This document shows positions 45,751-54,447 of a stretch of DNA of 64,000 nt, piece by piece. Location of the stretch: assembly GCF_000153025.1 (NCBI RefSeq), contig NZ_CH672431.1, positions 314,765 to 378,764 on the forward strand. The letters run 5' to 3'. Position 1 is the first letter of the stretch; each line of letters begins with the position of its first letter. A model generated the notes under the pieces. It searched no databases. It saw nothing but the letters and a program-made list of their open reading frames with translations, and was not told where the DNA came from. The DNA comes from Marinomonas sp. MED121 (GTDB lineage Bacteria; Pseudomonadota; Gammaproteobacteria; Pseudomonadales; Marinomonadaceae). Both the position numbers and the translations under genes were made by a program.

Positions 45751-46767
45751 CTAAAAGTTACTTTTTAATAGACGTTTATTGCGATACATATCCACATCAG
45801 CTTGTTTGATCAGCTCTGAAATTGTGAGGTAATTCCCTTTTTTAGACTCAGCAACACCAATTGCCATGGTCACAGAATAATCCGTAAACAAGTCTTTTTG
45901 AGCTTCCATAAAATGCTGGCACAATCGATCAATGAGGACTTTCGCCCCTTCTTTACCCGTCCCCACTAGCGCTAAAATAAATTCATCCCCACCTCGGCGG
46001 CTTGCAATATCCGCTTCTCTAAGCTCTTGGGTTAATACGTCTGCCAGCAGACATAACAATCTATCACCCATATCATGCCCATAATGGTCATTTACATACT
46101 TAAAGTTATTAATATCAATAAACAAAACGCAAATAGGTTCACGCTTTCTTTTCGATTGCCTAAGAGCTTGGCTCGCAAGATTATCAAACAAACTACGGTT
46201 ACTTAGACGTGTTAAAGGATCATGGGTCGCATTAAAGGTCAGTTGGTTTTCTGACTTTTGTTTTTCAATGACAACACCAGCGATGTGAGCCGCTAAGGTT
46301 AAAATCTCTAACTCTTCTTCCCTTGGCGCCGCTTTGCTTGAACTATAAATGGCAAAGGAACCATAAACTTCACCCTTTGATAGTACGATGGGGACTGCCC
46401 AACACGAGCCTAAATTCGCTTTTTCAACTAACTCCCTAAAAACCGTCCAATTTTCATGAGTAGTAACATCATTAACAATCACAGGCTTATTACAAAAGAC
46501 CGCCGCGCCGCAGCTTCCCACTTTAGGGCCAACTTTTAACCCTTGAATTGCTTGGTTATAAAAGTCAGGCAAGCGATTTTCAACCGTTAAATGCAAGGTA
46601 CCATCGTGAGAATTCAGCCTCAAAATGCTGGAAAAACGCGCTTCATCCATTTCCTCAATAATGGTTTGCAAAGTTTCAAACACTTGATTCTGAGATGCTC
46701 CAAGGGCTATTTCAGACAGTACTTCTGCACAACGCCTATAAGCATCCAGTAAAAAACTATGCTCCAT
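45751..46767 (-). CDS. GAF-GGDEF diguanylate cyclase
   Basis: A 338-residue cytoplasmic protein: GAF domain (about 10-165; GPKVGSCGAAVFCNKPVIVNDVTT) and GGDEF domain (about 185-335). The active motif RRGGDEF is intact near residue 257, and FIDINNFKYVNDHYGHDMGD is a normal substrate region, so it should make c-di-GMP. No RxxD inhibitory site is obvious before the motif. ATG 46767 follows GGGG at about 6 bases and is preferred over 46779. It lies about 80 bases downstream of the CHASE-GGDEF-EAL gene on the same strand. Confidence 0.9.
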   Translation of the reverse strand: MEHSFLLDAYRRCAEVLSEIALGASQNQVFETLQTIIEEMDEARFSSILRLNSHDGTLHLTVENRLPDFYNQAIQGLKVGPKVGSCGAAVFCNKPVIVNDVTTHENWTVFRELVEKANLGSCWAVPIVLSKGEVYGSFAIYSSSKAAPREEELEILTLAAHIAGVVIEKQKSENQLTFNATHDPLTRLSNRSLFDNLASQALRQSKRKREPICVLFIDINNFKYVNDHYGHDMGDRLLCLLADVLTQELREADIASRRGGDEFILALVGTGKEGAKVLIDRLCQHFMEAQKDLFTDYSVTMAIGVAESKKGNYLTISELIKQADVDMYRNKRLLKSNF

Positions 46768-46853
46768 TTGATACCCCATTTATTAAGTTAAAATAAAAGC
46801 TTTCACACTCTAATTTCCTAAGTATAAGTAAAATAACCTATTTACCTTTGCTA

Positions 46854-49800
46854 TTAAGAGTCAGTCTGCATCAGGCTTAATTGCTGTAATCCCACTTCTT
46901 CAAGTTTACTTAATGGCATTGGATGCCCCATAAAGTATCCTTGAAATAAATTACAGCCAAAAGATTGCAGCTTAAGCAAACTTTCCTTTTCTTCAATGCC
47001 CTCAGCAATGACTTCTAAACCTAAACTGTGTCCCATAGTTGTAATCGTCAGAGCTAAAGGATGCTGATCGCCTTGCCCATTTAAATTACGCACAAAGGAT
47101 TGATCAATTTTAAGTTGATCAAAAGGCAATTGCTGTAAATAAGAAAGGGAAGAATACCCAGTTCCGAAATCATCTAGAGATAAAAGAACACCTAAGGCTT
47201 TTAAACCTTGCATCTTAGCCAGGATATTGGCTTTGTCATCGATCAACATACTTTCTGTTAATTCAAACTGAAGCAGCTTAGCACTTGCTCCTGTTTCGAC
47301 AAGAATAAGCCTCACCAAATCGACAAAGTCGTCCTGAGCAAATTGTATAACACTGACATTAACCGAGACTTTCACCTGACTCAGTAACGGATCATCCCGC
47401 CAACGCGCTAAAGTATTACAGGCTTCACGCACAACCCATTCACCAATAGGGATAATCAACTTTGAGTCTTCTGCTAAAGGGATAAACTGCATAGGTGAAA
47501 TAATGCCCTTATCAGGATGATGCCAGCGGATTAAGGCCTCTACTCCCCTCAAGACACCAAGGTCATCAAATTGAGGTTGATAGTAAAGAAGAAACTCATC
47601 TTTGATTAACGCTTTGCGCATCGCGGTTTCAAGGTTCACCCGCTCTAATATTTTTTCCTGCATTTGAGGTGAGTAAAAACAATAACGGTTACGGCCGCTC
47701 GACTTGGCTTCATACATGGCAAGCTCTGCATGTTTAAAAGCATCAAACACTTCATCCACGCTTTCATCAATTTCAGTAATACCCACACTGGAAGAAATGT
47801 AAAAATGCTCCCCATTAATTTCAAACACCTGAGCCAAGGCATCATTGATCAAACAAGAAACTTTCTTTGCTCGATACAGGGCTCTGCCAGCATCTAAGCT
47901 CACATCAACCCCTTCCAACAATAGAATGAATTCATCACCACCAAAGCGTGCCACTATATCGGTTGAACGAACCGTATCAATGAGCCTGTGAGCAACCTCT
48001 TGTAAGAGCTTATCCCCAACGGAATATCCTTTACTGTCATTAATGTTTTTAAAATGATCCAGATCGATAAAAAGAAGCGCATGACGAATCAAAGGCAAAT
48101 AATGACCACTGGTGTTAACAGTCAAAGATTGGTGTTGAGCCTGTTTAATTAGCTGCTCAACCTTTTCAGAAATCATCTTGCGATTAGGTAAACAAGTGAG
48201 CGAGTCATAATAACTTAGCTGATTAATTAACTGCTCATTTTGCTTAGTAAGGCTGATGTCCTTAATAATATAGACATAGTTAATGGGTATTTTGAGGTCG
48301 TTATAGACTGTCGAGATAGTTGTGAGTTCTGGAACAATTTCACCACACTTTTTCCGATTCCAAATTTCCCCCTCCCAATAACCACAGTCATCAATACAGG
48401 CAAAAATCTTTTGGAAAAAAATCTCATCATGGCGACCAGAGCGTAGCAAGCTGATGTTTTGATCTAGAATTTCTGCTTCTTGATAGCCTGTAATTTTTTG
48501 GAAAGCGGTATTGACCCTGACAATTTTATGTTGAGTATCTGTGATTAAAATTCCATCTTGGGTCTCAAACGCAGTGGCTGCAATACGCAATTCGCTCTCA
48601 GCCTTTTTACGTCGGCTAATATCCCGAGCTAAAGCAACAAAGCAGGGTCGATTGTAATCAGAGCTAATGGAATAAGAGACAGACAATTCAAACCAATGCT
48701 CTTTTCCTTCAATATCTAAACAAAAGCTCTTACCAGCCGAATGGCCTTCAGTTTTCGCCTCTTTAAACGAGTCTTGATAAACCAATATCACACTCTCAGG
48801 GAACACATCAGTAAGGTAACGCCCCACGATATGAGTACCAAAGCGTCGCGACAACAATTTACTGGGGAAATGACACTGAAGCACCTCTTCATTATCATCA
48901 ATTTCGAATAAAAAATCGGGTATAGCATCCAATAGGCCAGTTAACCTTTTATTGGTATTTGTTAACGCCAAAGTACGCTGCTTCACAACCCCCTCTAACC
49001 CATTTTTAATTAGGTAAATATGGCAAATCAAAGCAACTAAGCCGGCGATCAAACCACTGATAATAAGATAGGAAACAATTTCTAGCTGTAAATCCGCCCA
49101 TTTAACCCATCCAGCAGTGGGCGCTAGCTGCAACTGCCAGACATCATTAGGTAACTGTATATCAATCGCGATAGCCTGCTTTAATTCAGCGTCAACAGAA
49201 GCAAAAATAAGCGTTTCATCTTCACCAAGGCTTTTAACCAAACGATAATCATAACCTTGCTTTTCTAAAGCACTAAAATTAGCCTTTTCCAATAAAGCAT
49301 CTAAGGTGACAGCCACATTAGTAAACCCCCAAAAACCTTCTTCACCAGCTTTATCTTTAAGCATCACAGGCCAGCGCCCAATAATAGCGACGCCACCTTG
49401 AACTAACTTTACGGGGCCAGCCAAAGTCAGTAAACGTGAACTTTTTGCCTTGTTTGCCTCTTCTTGTTGTGGGTTAAATTCAAGTTGGTTCAAACCGAGG
49501 GAGGCTTGATTTCCTGCTAAAGGATAAACATGTTGAATGATGCCATTTGGGGAAAGCGTAAAGTGAGAAACGATCGGATAGATTTGATGAAGATTCTTAG
49601 CATAGGTATTAAAAAAACCAACCTCACCTTGAGACTGTCGAACCATGGCTGCTAGGGCATAATTCGCAGACATATTTTTTTCAATCGTTGTATTCACTAA
49701 AGCCGCATGATGCTGAGCCAACGCAAGAGCATCAGACTGAGCTTTTTCGATAGAACTTACTTTGAAAGCGTCAATAAAATAAAAAGACACTAATAGGCAG

Positions 49801-49865
49801 AGCAAAAGTACGCTCACAAAAATCTTAACAGGTGATATTAAAATCCCAAGTTTAAGGAGTTTCAT
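46854..49865 (-). CDS. CHASE-PAS-PAS-GGDEF-EAL c-di-GMP signalling protein
   Basis: A 1003-residue inner-membrane protein: TM1 (about 12-33), periplasmic CHASE domain (about 35-255), TM2 (about 265-288), two PAS domains (about 305-420 and 430-545), GGDEF (about 570-730; FGGDEF near 645) and EAL (about 745-990; EALIRW near 775, DDFGTGYSSL, EGIE). All catalytic motifs of both domains look intact, so it may make and degrade c-di-GMP. The upstream in-frame TTG is less likely than the ATG at 49865. The ligand is unknown. Confidence 0.9.
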   Translation of the reverse strand: MKLLKLGILISPVKIFVSVLLLCLLVSFYFIDAFKVSSIEKAQSDALALAQHHAALVNTTIEKNMSANYALAAMVRQSQGEVGFFNTYAKNLHQIYPIVSHFTLSPNGIIQHVYPLAGNQASLGLNQLEFNPQQEEANKAKSSRLLTLAGPVKLVQGGVAIIGRWPVMLKDKAGEEGFWGFTNVAVTLDALLEKANFSALEKQGYDYRLVKSLGEDETLIFASVDAELKQAIAIDIQLPNDVWQLQLAPTAGWVKWADLQLEIVSYLIISGLIAGLVALICHIYLIKNGLEGVVKQRTLALTNTNKRLTGLLDAIPDFLFEIDDNEEVLQCHFPSKLLSRRFGTHIVGRYLTDVFPESVILVYQDSFKEAKTEGHSAGKSFCLDIEGKEHWFELSVSYSISSDYNRPCFVALARDISRRKKAESELRIAATAFETQDGILITDTQHKIVRVNTAFQKITGYQEAEILDQNISLLRSGRHDEIFFQKIFACIDDCGYWEGEIWNRKKCGEIVPELTTISTVYNDLKIPINYVYIIKDISLTKQNEQLINQLSYYDSLTCLPNRKMISEKVEQLIKQAQHQSLTVNTSGHYLPLIRHALLFIDLDHFKNINDSKGYSVGDKLLQEVAHRLIDTVRSTDIVARFGGDEFILLLEGVDVSLDAGRALYRAKKVSCLINDALAQVFEINGEHFYISSSVGITEIDESVDEVFDAFKHAELAMYEAKSSGRNRYCFYSPQMQEKILERVNLETAMRKALIKDEFLLYYQPQFDDLGVLRGVEALIRWHHPDKGIISPMQFIPLAEDSKLIIPIGEWVVREACNTLARWRDDPLLSQVKVSVNVSVIQFAQDDFVDLVRLILVETGASAKLLQFELTESMLIDDKANILAKMQGLKALGVLLSLDDFGTGYSSLSYLQQLPFDQLKIDQSFVRNLNGQGDQHPLALTITTMGHSLGLEVIAEGIEEKESLLKLQSFGCNLFQGYFMGHPMPLSKLEEVGLQQLSLMQTDS

Positions 49866-50068
49866 ACAAACAGCCCAAGGCTCCAAAGCTATATTACAGG
49901 TTAATTAAATAATAGATTCTAATATTGAACCCTGTTCAGTAAAAGGATAGCAGATGAGAAAAAGAATGCTGAGCTCAGAGAAGCTGAGAATAAGTCTTCC
50001 CGCCTCAGCGTGTGGATAGAACACCTGAGATTTAAGGCAAGAGTCGCAACTTAAGTTTAATCAGAGAT

Positions 50069-50100
50069 AAAAAAGCCCCGGACAGCATTGTTCGAGGCTA
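50069..50100 (-). terminator. Terminator of the relic trpG end
   Basis: On the minus strand AGCCTCG and CGGGGCT form an imperfect stem followed by TTTTTT. It resembles the terminator after intact trpG (52016-52049) in position and in its arms, showing that the duplication includes the terminator. Confidence 0.7.
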
Positions 50101-50459
50101 TTTAAAATTTTGGCTTATTGTACTAATCAGACCTGAAAAAGGAAGTTCCTAATCAAGTCCTTACCGCCTTCTGTCGCAAAGGATTCTGGGTGGAACTGAA
50201 TGCCTTGGATTGGATACTCTTTGTGGCGTACACCCATGATTTCAAAGTCACCACCCGCACGAATCACATCTAAGTTAGTAAAGTCAGCTTCTGCCAACTC
50301 ACCTACACTAGAGGTCACTTCTAAGGCTTCAGGGAAGCTTTCGTTTTCTGCTACTAAAGAGTGGTAACGCATGATTTCTAGCTGGTCAGGAATGTCTTTA
50401 AAGATACCTTCGCCGTTATGGGTTAACTTAAGAGCGACTAGTTTTACCGTGCATAGGCC
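50069..50459 (-). repeat. Distal copy of the trpG 3' end
   Basis: About 390 bases homologous to 52016-52400: part of the MHGKTS-coding region, the last ~96 codons of trpG, and the terminator. Over the 278 ungapped bases 50145-50422 versus 52091-52368 I count 17 differences. Homology continues to the ATGCACGGTAAAAC segment near 50446-50459 after a 7-base insertion. Confidence 0.9.
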
Positions 50460-50468
50460 AGAACTCAT
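50127..50468 (-). pseudogene. trpG: Truncated trpG relic (C-terminal half)
   Basis: The frame from THNGEGIFKDIPDQLEIM to NFLFQV is identical to TrpG except for the last residue. The N-terminal half, including the catalytic Cys of the glutamine amidotransferase, is missing; the His and Glu of the FHPES motif remain. Upstream of THNGEG the remnant of PMHGKTS is frameshifted by a 7-base insertion. An ATG at 50468 with an upstream AGG could allow a short product, but it could not be a working amidotransferase. Confidence 0.9.
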
Positions 50469-50489
50469 AAGTATAAACCTCAAAAAGTA

Positions 50490-51245
50490 CTAAGAAACCA
50501 AAGGGTTGTGTTTAGATATGCCGTAACCAATATCAAATACTTTCATCAGATGAGGGGTTTTACCATTATCAACATACCTTTCCAAACCATAAAAAAGAAC
50601 ATCACGATGTTTAGCTTGACTGTCTGAAAAGCTTTTGAAGTTAGCAAACAAATAATACAAGGAGGATAAGGCTGCAATATATTCAATAAAAAATATTTCT
50701 AGAGCTCTGTAATCTCGCTCCATATCACCTAGCTCTTTATCTAATTTAGCATTTCGGTGATATGCCATAATTTTTCCAAAATTATGCTCAATTTCTCCTT
50801 GATGCTTATTAAGATCACTTTCGTGGAAAGAGCTTGATATTTCCGCCTTAATATCTTCAATTAAACTTTTTATTTTATAAGTTCCTTCAGAGTTATGATG
50901 AACAAAATAACCATTTAAACCACCTCCTAAGAAGACCTCTTTTTCTTCAGCTCGTTGAAGCACTTGAAATGCGTGATTATAATTTTCTATGAAGCTTTGG
51001 AAATTTTGCTGTTGTAACTGTTCTTGCTGAAGCTCTAGCCCTTTCTTCGACTGAAACCAAACAAATAAAATACTGGCAGTGGTCAAAATTGGCCCTAAGA
51101 CGCCACCAATATAACTGCCAAAGTAGCCCCAATCATCACTTTTTGTTGAAACGTTACTGCCAACATGATGAGAATATAGCAACCAAGCCACTCCATATAA
51201 AACTAACGGTACAAGAACTAGAATATAGATATTTTTATCTTTCAT
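50490..51245 (-). CDS. Membrane protein resembling putative phage abortive-infection (putAbiC) proteins
   Basis: A 251-residue protein with two N-terminal membrane segments (about 6-24 and 47-66) separated by SDDWGYFGSYIGGVLGPI, then a coiled coil (about 68-110; QSKKGLELQQEQLQQQNFQSF) and a helical cytoplasmic domain. The W-x-x-FG-x-(F/Y)IGG-x-L-x-P pattern after TM1, followed by a Gln/Glu coiled coil, is the layout I know from the putAbiC family of proposed abortive-infection proteins. The assignment is by pattern only. It is cargo between two trpG ends and follows the beta-barrel gene by 35 bases. The DNA looks more AT-rich than the flanking genes. Confidence 0.6.
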   Translation of the reverse strand: MKDKNIYILVLVPLVLYGVAWLLYSHHVGSNVSTKSDDWGYFGSYIGGVLGPILTTASILFVWFQSKKGLELQQEQLQQQNFQSFIENYNHAFQVLQRAEEKEVFLGGGLNGYFVHHNSEGTYKIKSLIEDIKAEISSSFHESDLNKHQGEIEHNFGKIMAYHRNAKLDKELGDMERDYRALEIFFIEYIAALSSLYYLFANFKSFSDSQAKHRDVLFYGLERYVDNGKTPHLMKVFDIGYGISKHNPLVS

Positions 51246-51280
51246 TTACCTTTCCTTAGGCACGAATAATTAGAACAAGC

Positions 51281-51853
51281 TTAGAGAAAGTACTTAAAAC
51301 CAAGCGAAAATGATTTGGCGGTCCCATCACCTAATTTGTCATTGTAATAAGCAATTCCGCCATGACTTGAGCAAGTACCACTGCCCACACTGTCTGTTGT
51401 CGAGCCATCTTCGCAAGTTGTATTTTCCGTAATCTCTCTTAATAGCTGCAAACCAGCCCAACTACTGATGATAAAACGAGACGTCACTTTATAATCAAAA
51501 TAAGTTCCAATACCAATACTTGTAAATTCAAACTCATTTTCTGAGCTGTCATTTTCTGCAACAAGATAACCTAAGTAAAAATCAGTACCAAAATCATAAT
51601 GTTTATTTGAACTAAGACTATAAAGGGCCCCCAAACCGATTTGATAAAAGTCAAACTCATCAGTAGCCTGAGATTGACGATACTCCAAGTAAATAGGATG
51701 ACTCTCACTAAAAACGAGTTTGGTAGCGTAAGAGTTTGAGTTGTAATTTTGGTTATCAAAACTAAAACTATCTTTTGTTTTAGAGATAGCAAAACCAGCA
51801 GCATTAAGAACACCTGAGACAAAAAGTGCAGAGAGTAAAACGAGGACTTTCAT
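51281..51853 (-). CDS. Predicted outer-membrane beta-barrel protein (cargo gene)
   Basis: A 190-residue exported protein: signal peptide 1-18 (ending SGVLNA), then alternating hydrophobic/polar strands such as FYQIGLGALYSL and FTSIGIGTYFDYKV, ending in FSLGFKYFL with a terminal hydrophobic residue, as in small 8-stranded porin-like barrels. Two Cys lie in one extracellular-type loop (TTCEDGSTTDSVGSGTCSSHGG) and may pair. It is the first of the two cargo genes. I do not recognise a named family. Confidence 0.65.
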   Translation of the reverse strand: MKVLVLLSALFVSGVLNAAGFAISKTKDSFSFDNQNYNSNSYATKLVFSESHPIYLEYRQSQATDEFDFYQIGLGALYSLSSNKHYDFGTDFYLGYLVAENDSSENEFEFTSIGIGTYFDYKVTSRFIISSWAGLQLLREITENTTCEDGSTTDSVGSGTCSSHGGIAYYNDKLGDGTAKSFSLGFKYFL

Positions 51854-52015
51854 TAAATATGTTTCGCATTAAAAATAAGATATGAAGAGGCAAACATACT
51901 CACCTCCCTGTGAGAAAATCATATGACATTGATTTTTAATGCGTTTTAACATCTTCAACTTAATTATCAAGCAGATTTACTGAACATTTTCAAAGCAGCG
52001 ACAGAGTTGGAAGTC

Positions 52016-52049
52016 AAAAAGCCCCGAAGATGTCTCTTCGAGGCTTTTT
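52016..52049 (-). terminator. Terminator after intact trpG
   Basis: A 15-position stem (left arm AAAAAGCCCCGAAGA, right arm TCTTCGAGGCTTTTT) with one mismatch, which is a G-T pair on the minus strand, and a 4-base loop, followed by T residues. It starts 24 bases after the trpG stop. Confidence 0.88.
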
Positions 52050-52400
52050 AGAAAATTGCGGCTTAGTTTAAGTTAAAACTGAAACAAGAAGTTCCTAATC
52101 AAGTCCTTACCGCCTTCTGTAGCAAAAGATTCTGGGTGGAACTGAATCCCTTGTATTGGGTACTCTTTATGGCGCACTCCCATGATTTCAAAATCACCAC
52201 CAGCACGAATCACATCCAAGTTAGTAAAATCAGCTTCTGCCAACTCACCCACACTAGAGGTCACTTCTAAAGCCTCAGGGAAGCTTTCGTTTTCTGCTAC
52301 TAAAGAGTGGTAACGCATGATTTCTAGCTGGTCAGGAATGTCTTTAAAGATGCCTTCGCCGTTGTGGGCTATCGGACTCGTTTTACCATGCATAGGCAGC
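52016..52400 (-). repeat. Proximal copy of the trpG 3' end
   Basis: The partner of the repeat at 50069-50459. This copy is in frame with the intact 5' half of trpG and has the stronger terminator. Confidence 0.9.
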
Positions 52401-52735
52401 GGGGCTTTCACCACCTTGCCACCAAACACATGCACCATTCCTTGCATACCTAGGCACACGCCCATCATAGGGGTGGTTTTACCTAGGTCACGGATAATGT
52501 CTGCACAGACACCAAAGTAGGCTTCATCATCAGGAGAGCCGGGTCCTGGTGAGATAATAATACGATCAGGTGACAGGGCTTTTAGCTCTTCAATGCTGAC
52601 CTCGTCATTACGCTTCACCACGACACTGAAGTCTTGAATGTTGCCACGCATTTTCTCACTGGTCAGAATTTCACCGATGAACTGATAAAGGTTGTAAGTA
52701 AAAGAGTCATAGTTATCAATAATATAAACCTTCAT
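52073..52735 (-). CDS. trpG: TrpG, anthranilate synthase glutamine amidotransferase subunit
   Basis: A 220-residue class I amidotransferase. It opens MKVYIIDNYDSFTYNLYQF; the oxyanion loop is ISPGPGSPDD, the nucleophile Cys94 lies in GVCLGMQGM and the His/Glu pair in QFHPES. GVCLGMQG is unusual (normally GVCLGHQ). It supplies ammonia to TrpE. It lies 2 bases after trpE in a trpR-trpE-trpG operon. Its 3' third is duplicated at 50127, and the junction lies inside this gene. Confidence 0.93.
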   Translation of the reverse strand: MKVYIIDNYDSFTYNLYQFIGEILTSEKMRGNIQDFSVVVKRNDEVSIEELKALSPDRIIISPGPGSPDDEAYFGVCADIIRDLGKTTPMMGVCLGMQGMVHVFGGKVVKAPLPMHGKTSPIAHNGEGIFKDIPDQLEIMRYHSLVAENESFPEALEVTSSVGELAEADFTNLDVIRAGGDFEIMGVRHKEYPIQGIQFHPESFATEGGKDLIRNFLFQF

Positions 52736-52737
52736 AC

Positions 52738-54159
52738 TCAGGCTCCTTTTTTATCAGCTGGGGCAAATTGATCAAGTACGCGCTTGGTTCCGGCGAACTT
52801 GCGTTGGATTTCTTCGTATTCATCTTCGGCGTTGGAATCAAACACATTACCACCACAGGTTTGCACATAGGCTTTTTCGCCATTAGCAAACACAGTACGA
52901 ATGGGAATAGCAAAGGTACAATCACCGTTAAAGGAGAAATGACCCACTGCACCGCCATAAGGGCCACGACCTTCACCTTCAAGATCATCAATAATCTTCA
53001 TGGCTTCAATTTTAGGGGCACCTGTTAAAGTACCTGCTGGGAAGTTACTAGCAAGACCTGAGAACATATCTTCTGTCTCTGCCATGATGCCCACGATTTC
53101 GCTAGAAATATGCTGTACATGACTAAAGCGTTTAATATCCATCAAACTACGCACTTTTACCGTTCCAAATTGCGCCACACGGCCAATATCATTACGGTGT
53201 AAATCGACGATCATATTATGCTCGGCAATTTCTTTTGGATCATTTAATAAAGCACGGGCCAAGGCTCTGTCTTCTGTTTCATCAGCACCACGTTTCGCGG
53301 TCCCCGCAAGTGGGAAGGTTTCCATCTCCCCTTGGCGTAAGCGGAATAGCATTTCAGGGCTAGCACCAATGACTTTTTGTTCGTTGAACTTTAGATAGTA
53401 CATCTGAGGCGATGGATTCACTTCACGCAATTTCTCATAGATATTGATATTATCGCCTTCTAGGGTGAACCACTTTTTAAAGCCCACTTCGGTCTGGAAG
53501 ATCTTGCCATCAATGATGTCTTGTTTAACCTTAGCCACGGCCTTAGCATGGTCTGCTTTGCTCATGGATTCACCCTGTGGTGTTACCACAAGCGGTCCAT
53601 TTTCAGGAGTAGGTTCTGCCAACATACTTTCGATTAACTCCATACGGCTATCACGATAATAGAAGTAGAAGATCTCACCTGTCATCTTGTCGAGAATCAA
53701 ACCATCCGTATAAAGGCCAAACTTAAAGGCTTCAAACATATCGCTGACATTGAGGCTCAAGCTAGGCTCAAAGTAGTTCATGGCATCATAACCAACATAG
53801 CCGGTTAAACCACCTGAGTATTTTCGTGACAAGATATTTTGCGGTACGATATCACGTAGCAAGTAATAAGGATTATCGCTCTGATAACTTTGTGAAGAAC
53901 CATCTCTTTCTTCAATTGTCAGCGTATTGCCTTGCGCCCAGAGGATTTTTTCTGGGTCAAAACCTATGATGGAATGGCGTGAGATAAAGCTATCTTCACC
54001 CAAAGACTCCAACATAAAGCAGGTATCAAAACGCTTTTCGACTTTTTTAAACAAATCAAAAAAATCACAATCTGCCGTGACATTCACATAGTGAGGCTTT
54101 CTCGGCAACTTAATGGCTTCTGGTTTTACACTCATGTTTATATCCATCTTATTGCTCAT
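52738..54159 (-). CDS. trpE: TrpE, anthranilate synthase component I
   Basis: A 473-residue chorismate-binding enzyme. The feedback motif reads MLES (usually LLES) followed by SRHSIIGF, and the catalytic core is LAGTAKRG, LHRNDIGRVAQFG, FPAGTLTGAPKIEAM and GAVGHFSFNGD. Several motifs differ from standard proteobacterial TrpE: FQTEVGFKKW for FQVVLSQR, and QTCGGNVFDSNAEDEYEE for QAGAGIVADSDPE. The start overlaps trpR by 11 bases; ATG codons 3 and 8 residues later are alternatives. The trpR and trpG neighbours support TrpE over PabB. Confidence 0.88.
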   Translation of the reverse strand: MSNKMDINMSVKPEAIKLPRKPHYVNVTADCDFFDLFKKVEKRFDTCFMLESLGEDSFISRHSIIGFDPEKILWAQGNTLTIEERDGSSQSYQSDNPYYLLRDIVPQNILSRKYSGGLTGYVGYDAMNYFEPSLSLNVSDMFEAFKFGLYTDGLILDKMTGEIFYFYYRDSRMELIESMLAEPTPENGPLVVTPQGESMSKADHAKAVAKVKQDIIDGKIFQTEVGFKKWFTLEGDNINIYEKLREVNPSPQMYYLKFNEQKVIGASPEMLFRLRQGEMETFPLAGTAKRGADETEDRALARALLNDPKEIAEHNMIVDLHRNDIGRVAQFGTVKVRSLMDIKRFSHVQHISSEIVGIMAETEDMFSGLASNFPAGTLTGAPKIEAMKIIDDLEGEGRGPYGGAVGHFSFNGDCTFAIPIRTVFANGEKAYVQTCGGNVFDSNAEDEYEEIQRKFAGTKRVLDQFAPADKKGA

Positions 54160-54400
54160 CTTTATCTGATGAGGCTTGTTCTAATTCTTTTAAGGCTCTC
54201 GAACCTCGCGTCACGGTCGCTATGCCGACACCCAGTTGTTTGGCAATTTCTCGTTGCGGCACACCCTCTTTGAGCATGGCAAATATTTGCAAACGTTTGC
54301 TCATTTCGAGCACTTCACTTGGGGTCAAAAGCCCTGTCAGCTTGTTCTGCATCTCGTCATCTGAGCTTGCACTTCTTAAGTAGGTGATTAGATCTTTCAC
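54149..54400 (-). CDS. trpR: TrpR, tryptophan repressor
   Basis: An 83-residue all-helical DNA-binding protein, shorter than E. coli TrpR (108). The HTH reads REIAKQLGVGIATVTRGSRALK, nearly identical in pattern to TrpR, and LLTPSEVLEMSKRLQI matches the preceding helices. It uses a GTG start at 54400 with GGAG 7 bases upstream. It heads trpR-trpE-trpG and overlaps trpE by 11 bases. A TrpR-type operator overlaps its promoter, so it should repress the whole operon, itself included, when tryptophan is plentiful. Confidence 0.93.
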   Translation of the reverse strand: MKDLITYLRSASSDDEMQNKLTGLLTPSEVLEMSKRLQIFAMLKEGVPQREIAKQLGVGIATVTRGSRALKELEQASSDKDEQ

Positions 54401-54447
54401 TCTTTACTCCACCTAATAGCTAAACGCCATTTATCTAATATGCGCAC

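Larger units (their letters stand above)
50069..52400. mobile_element. Putative 3'-end-replacing insertion in trpG
   Basis: Intact trpG, terminator, two unrelated genes, then a displaced trpG 3' end with a related terminator. The unit spans about 1.95 kb from repeat to repeat. This matches the layout left by integration into the 3' part of a gene with replacement of the gene's end. No integrase, transposase or terminal inverted repeats are visible, so the mechanism (site-specific, homologous, or decayed element) is open. Confidence 0.55.

Noticed and set aside
50127..50483. An independent 118-codon gene
   Set aside because: It is a trpG fragment without the catalytic Cys; annotated as a relic.
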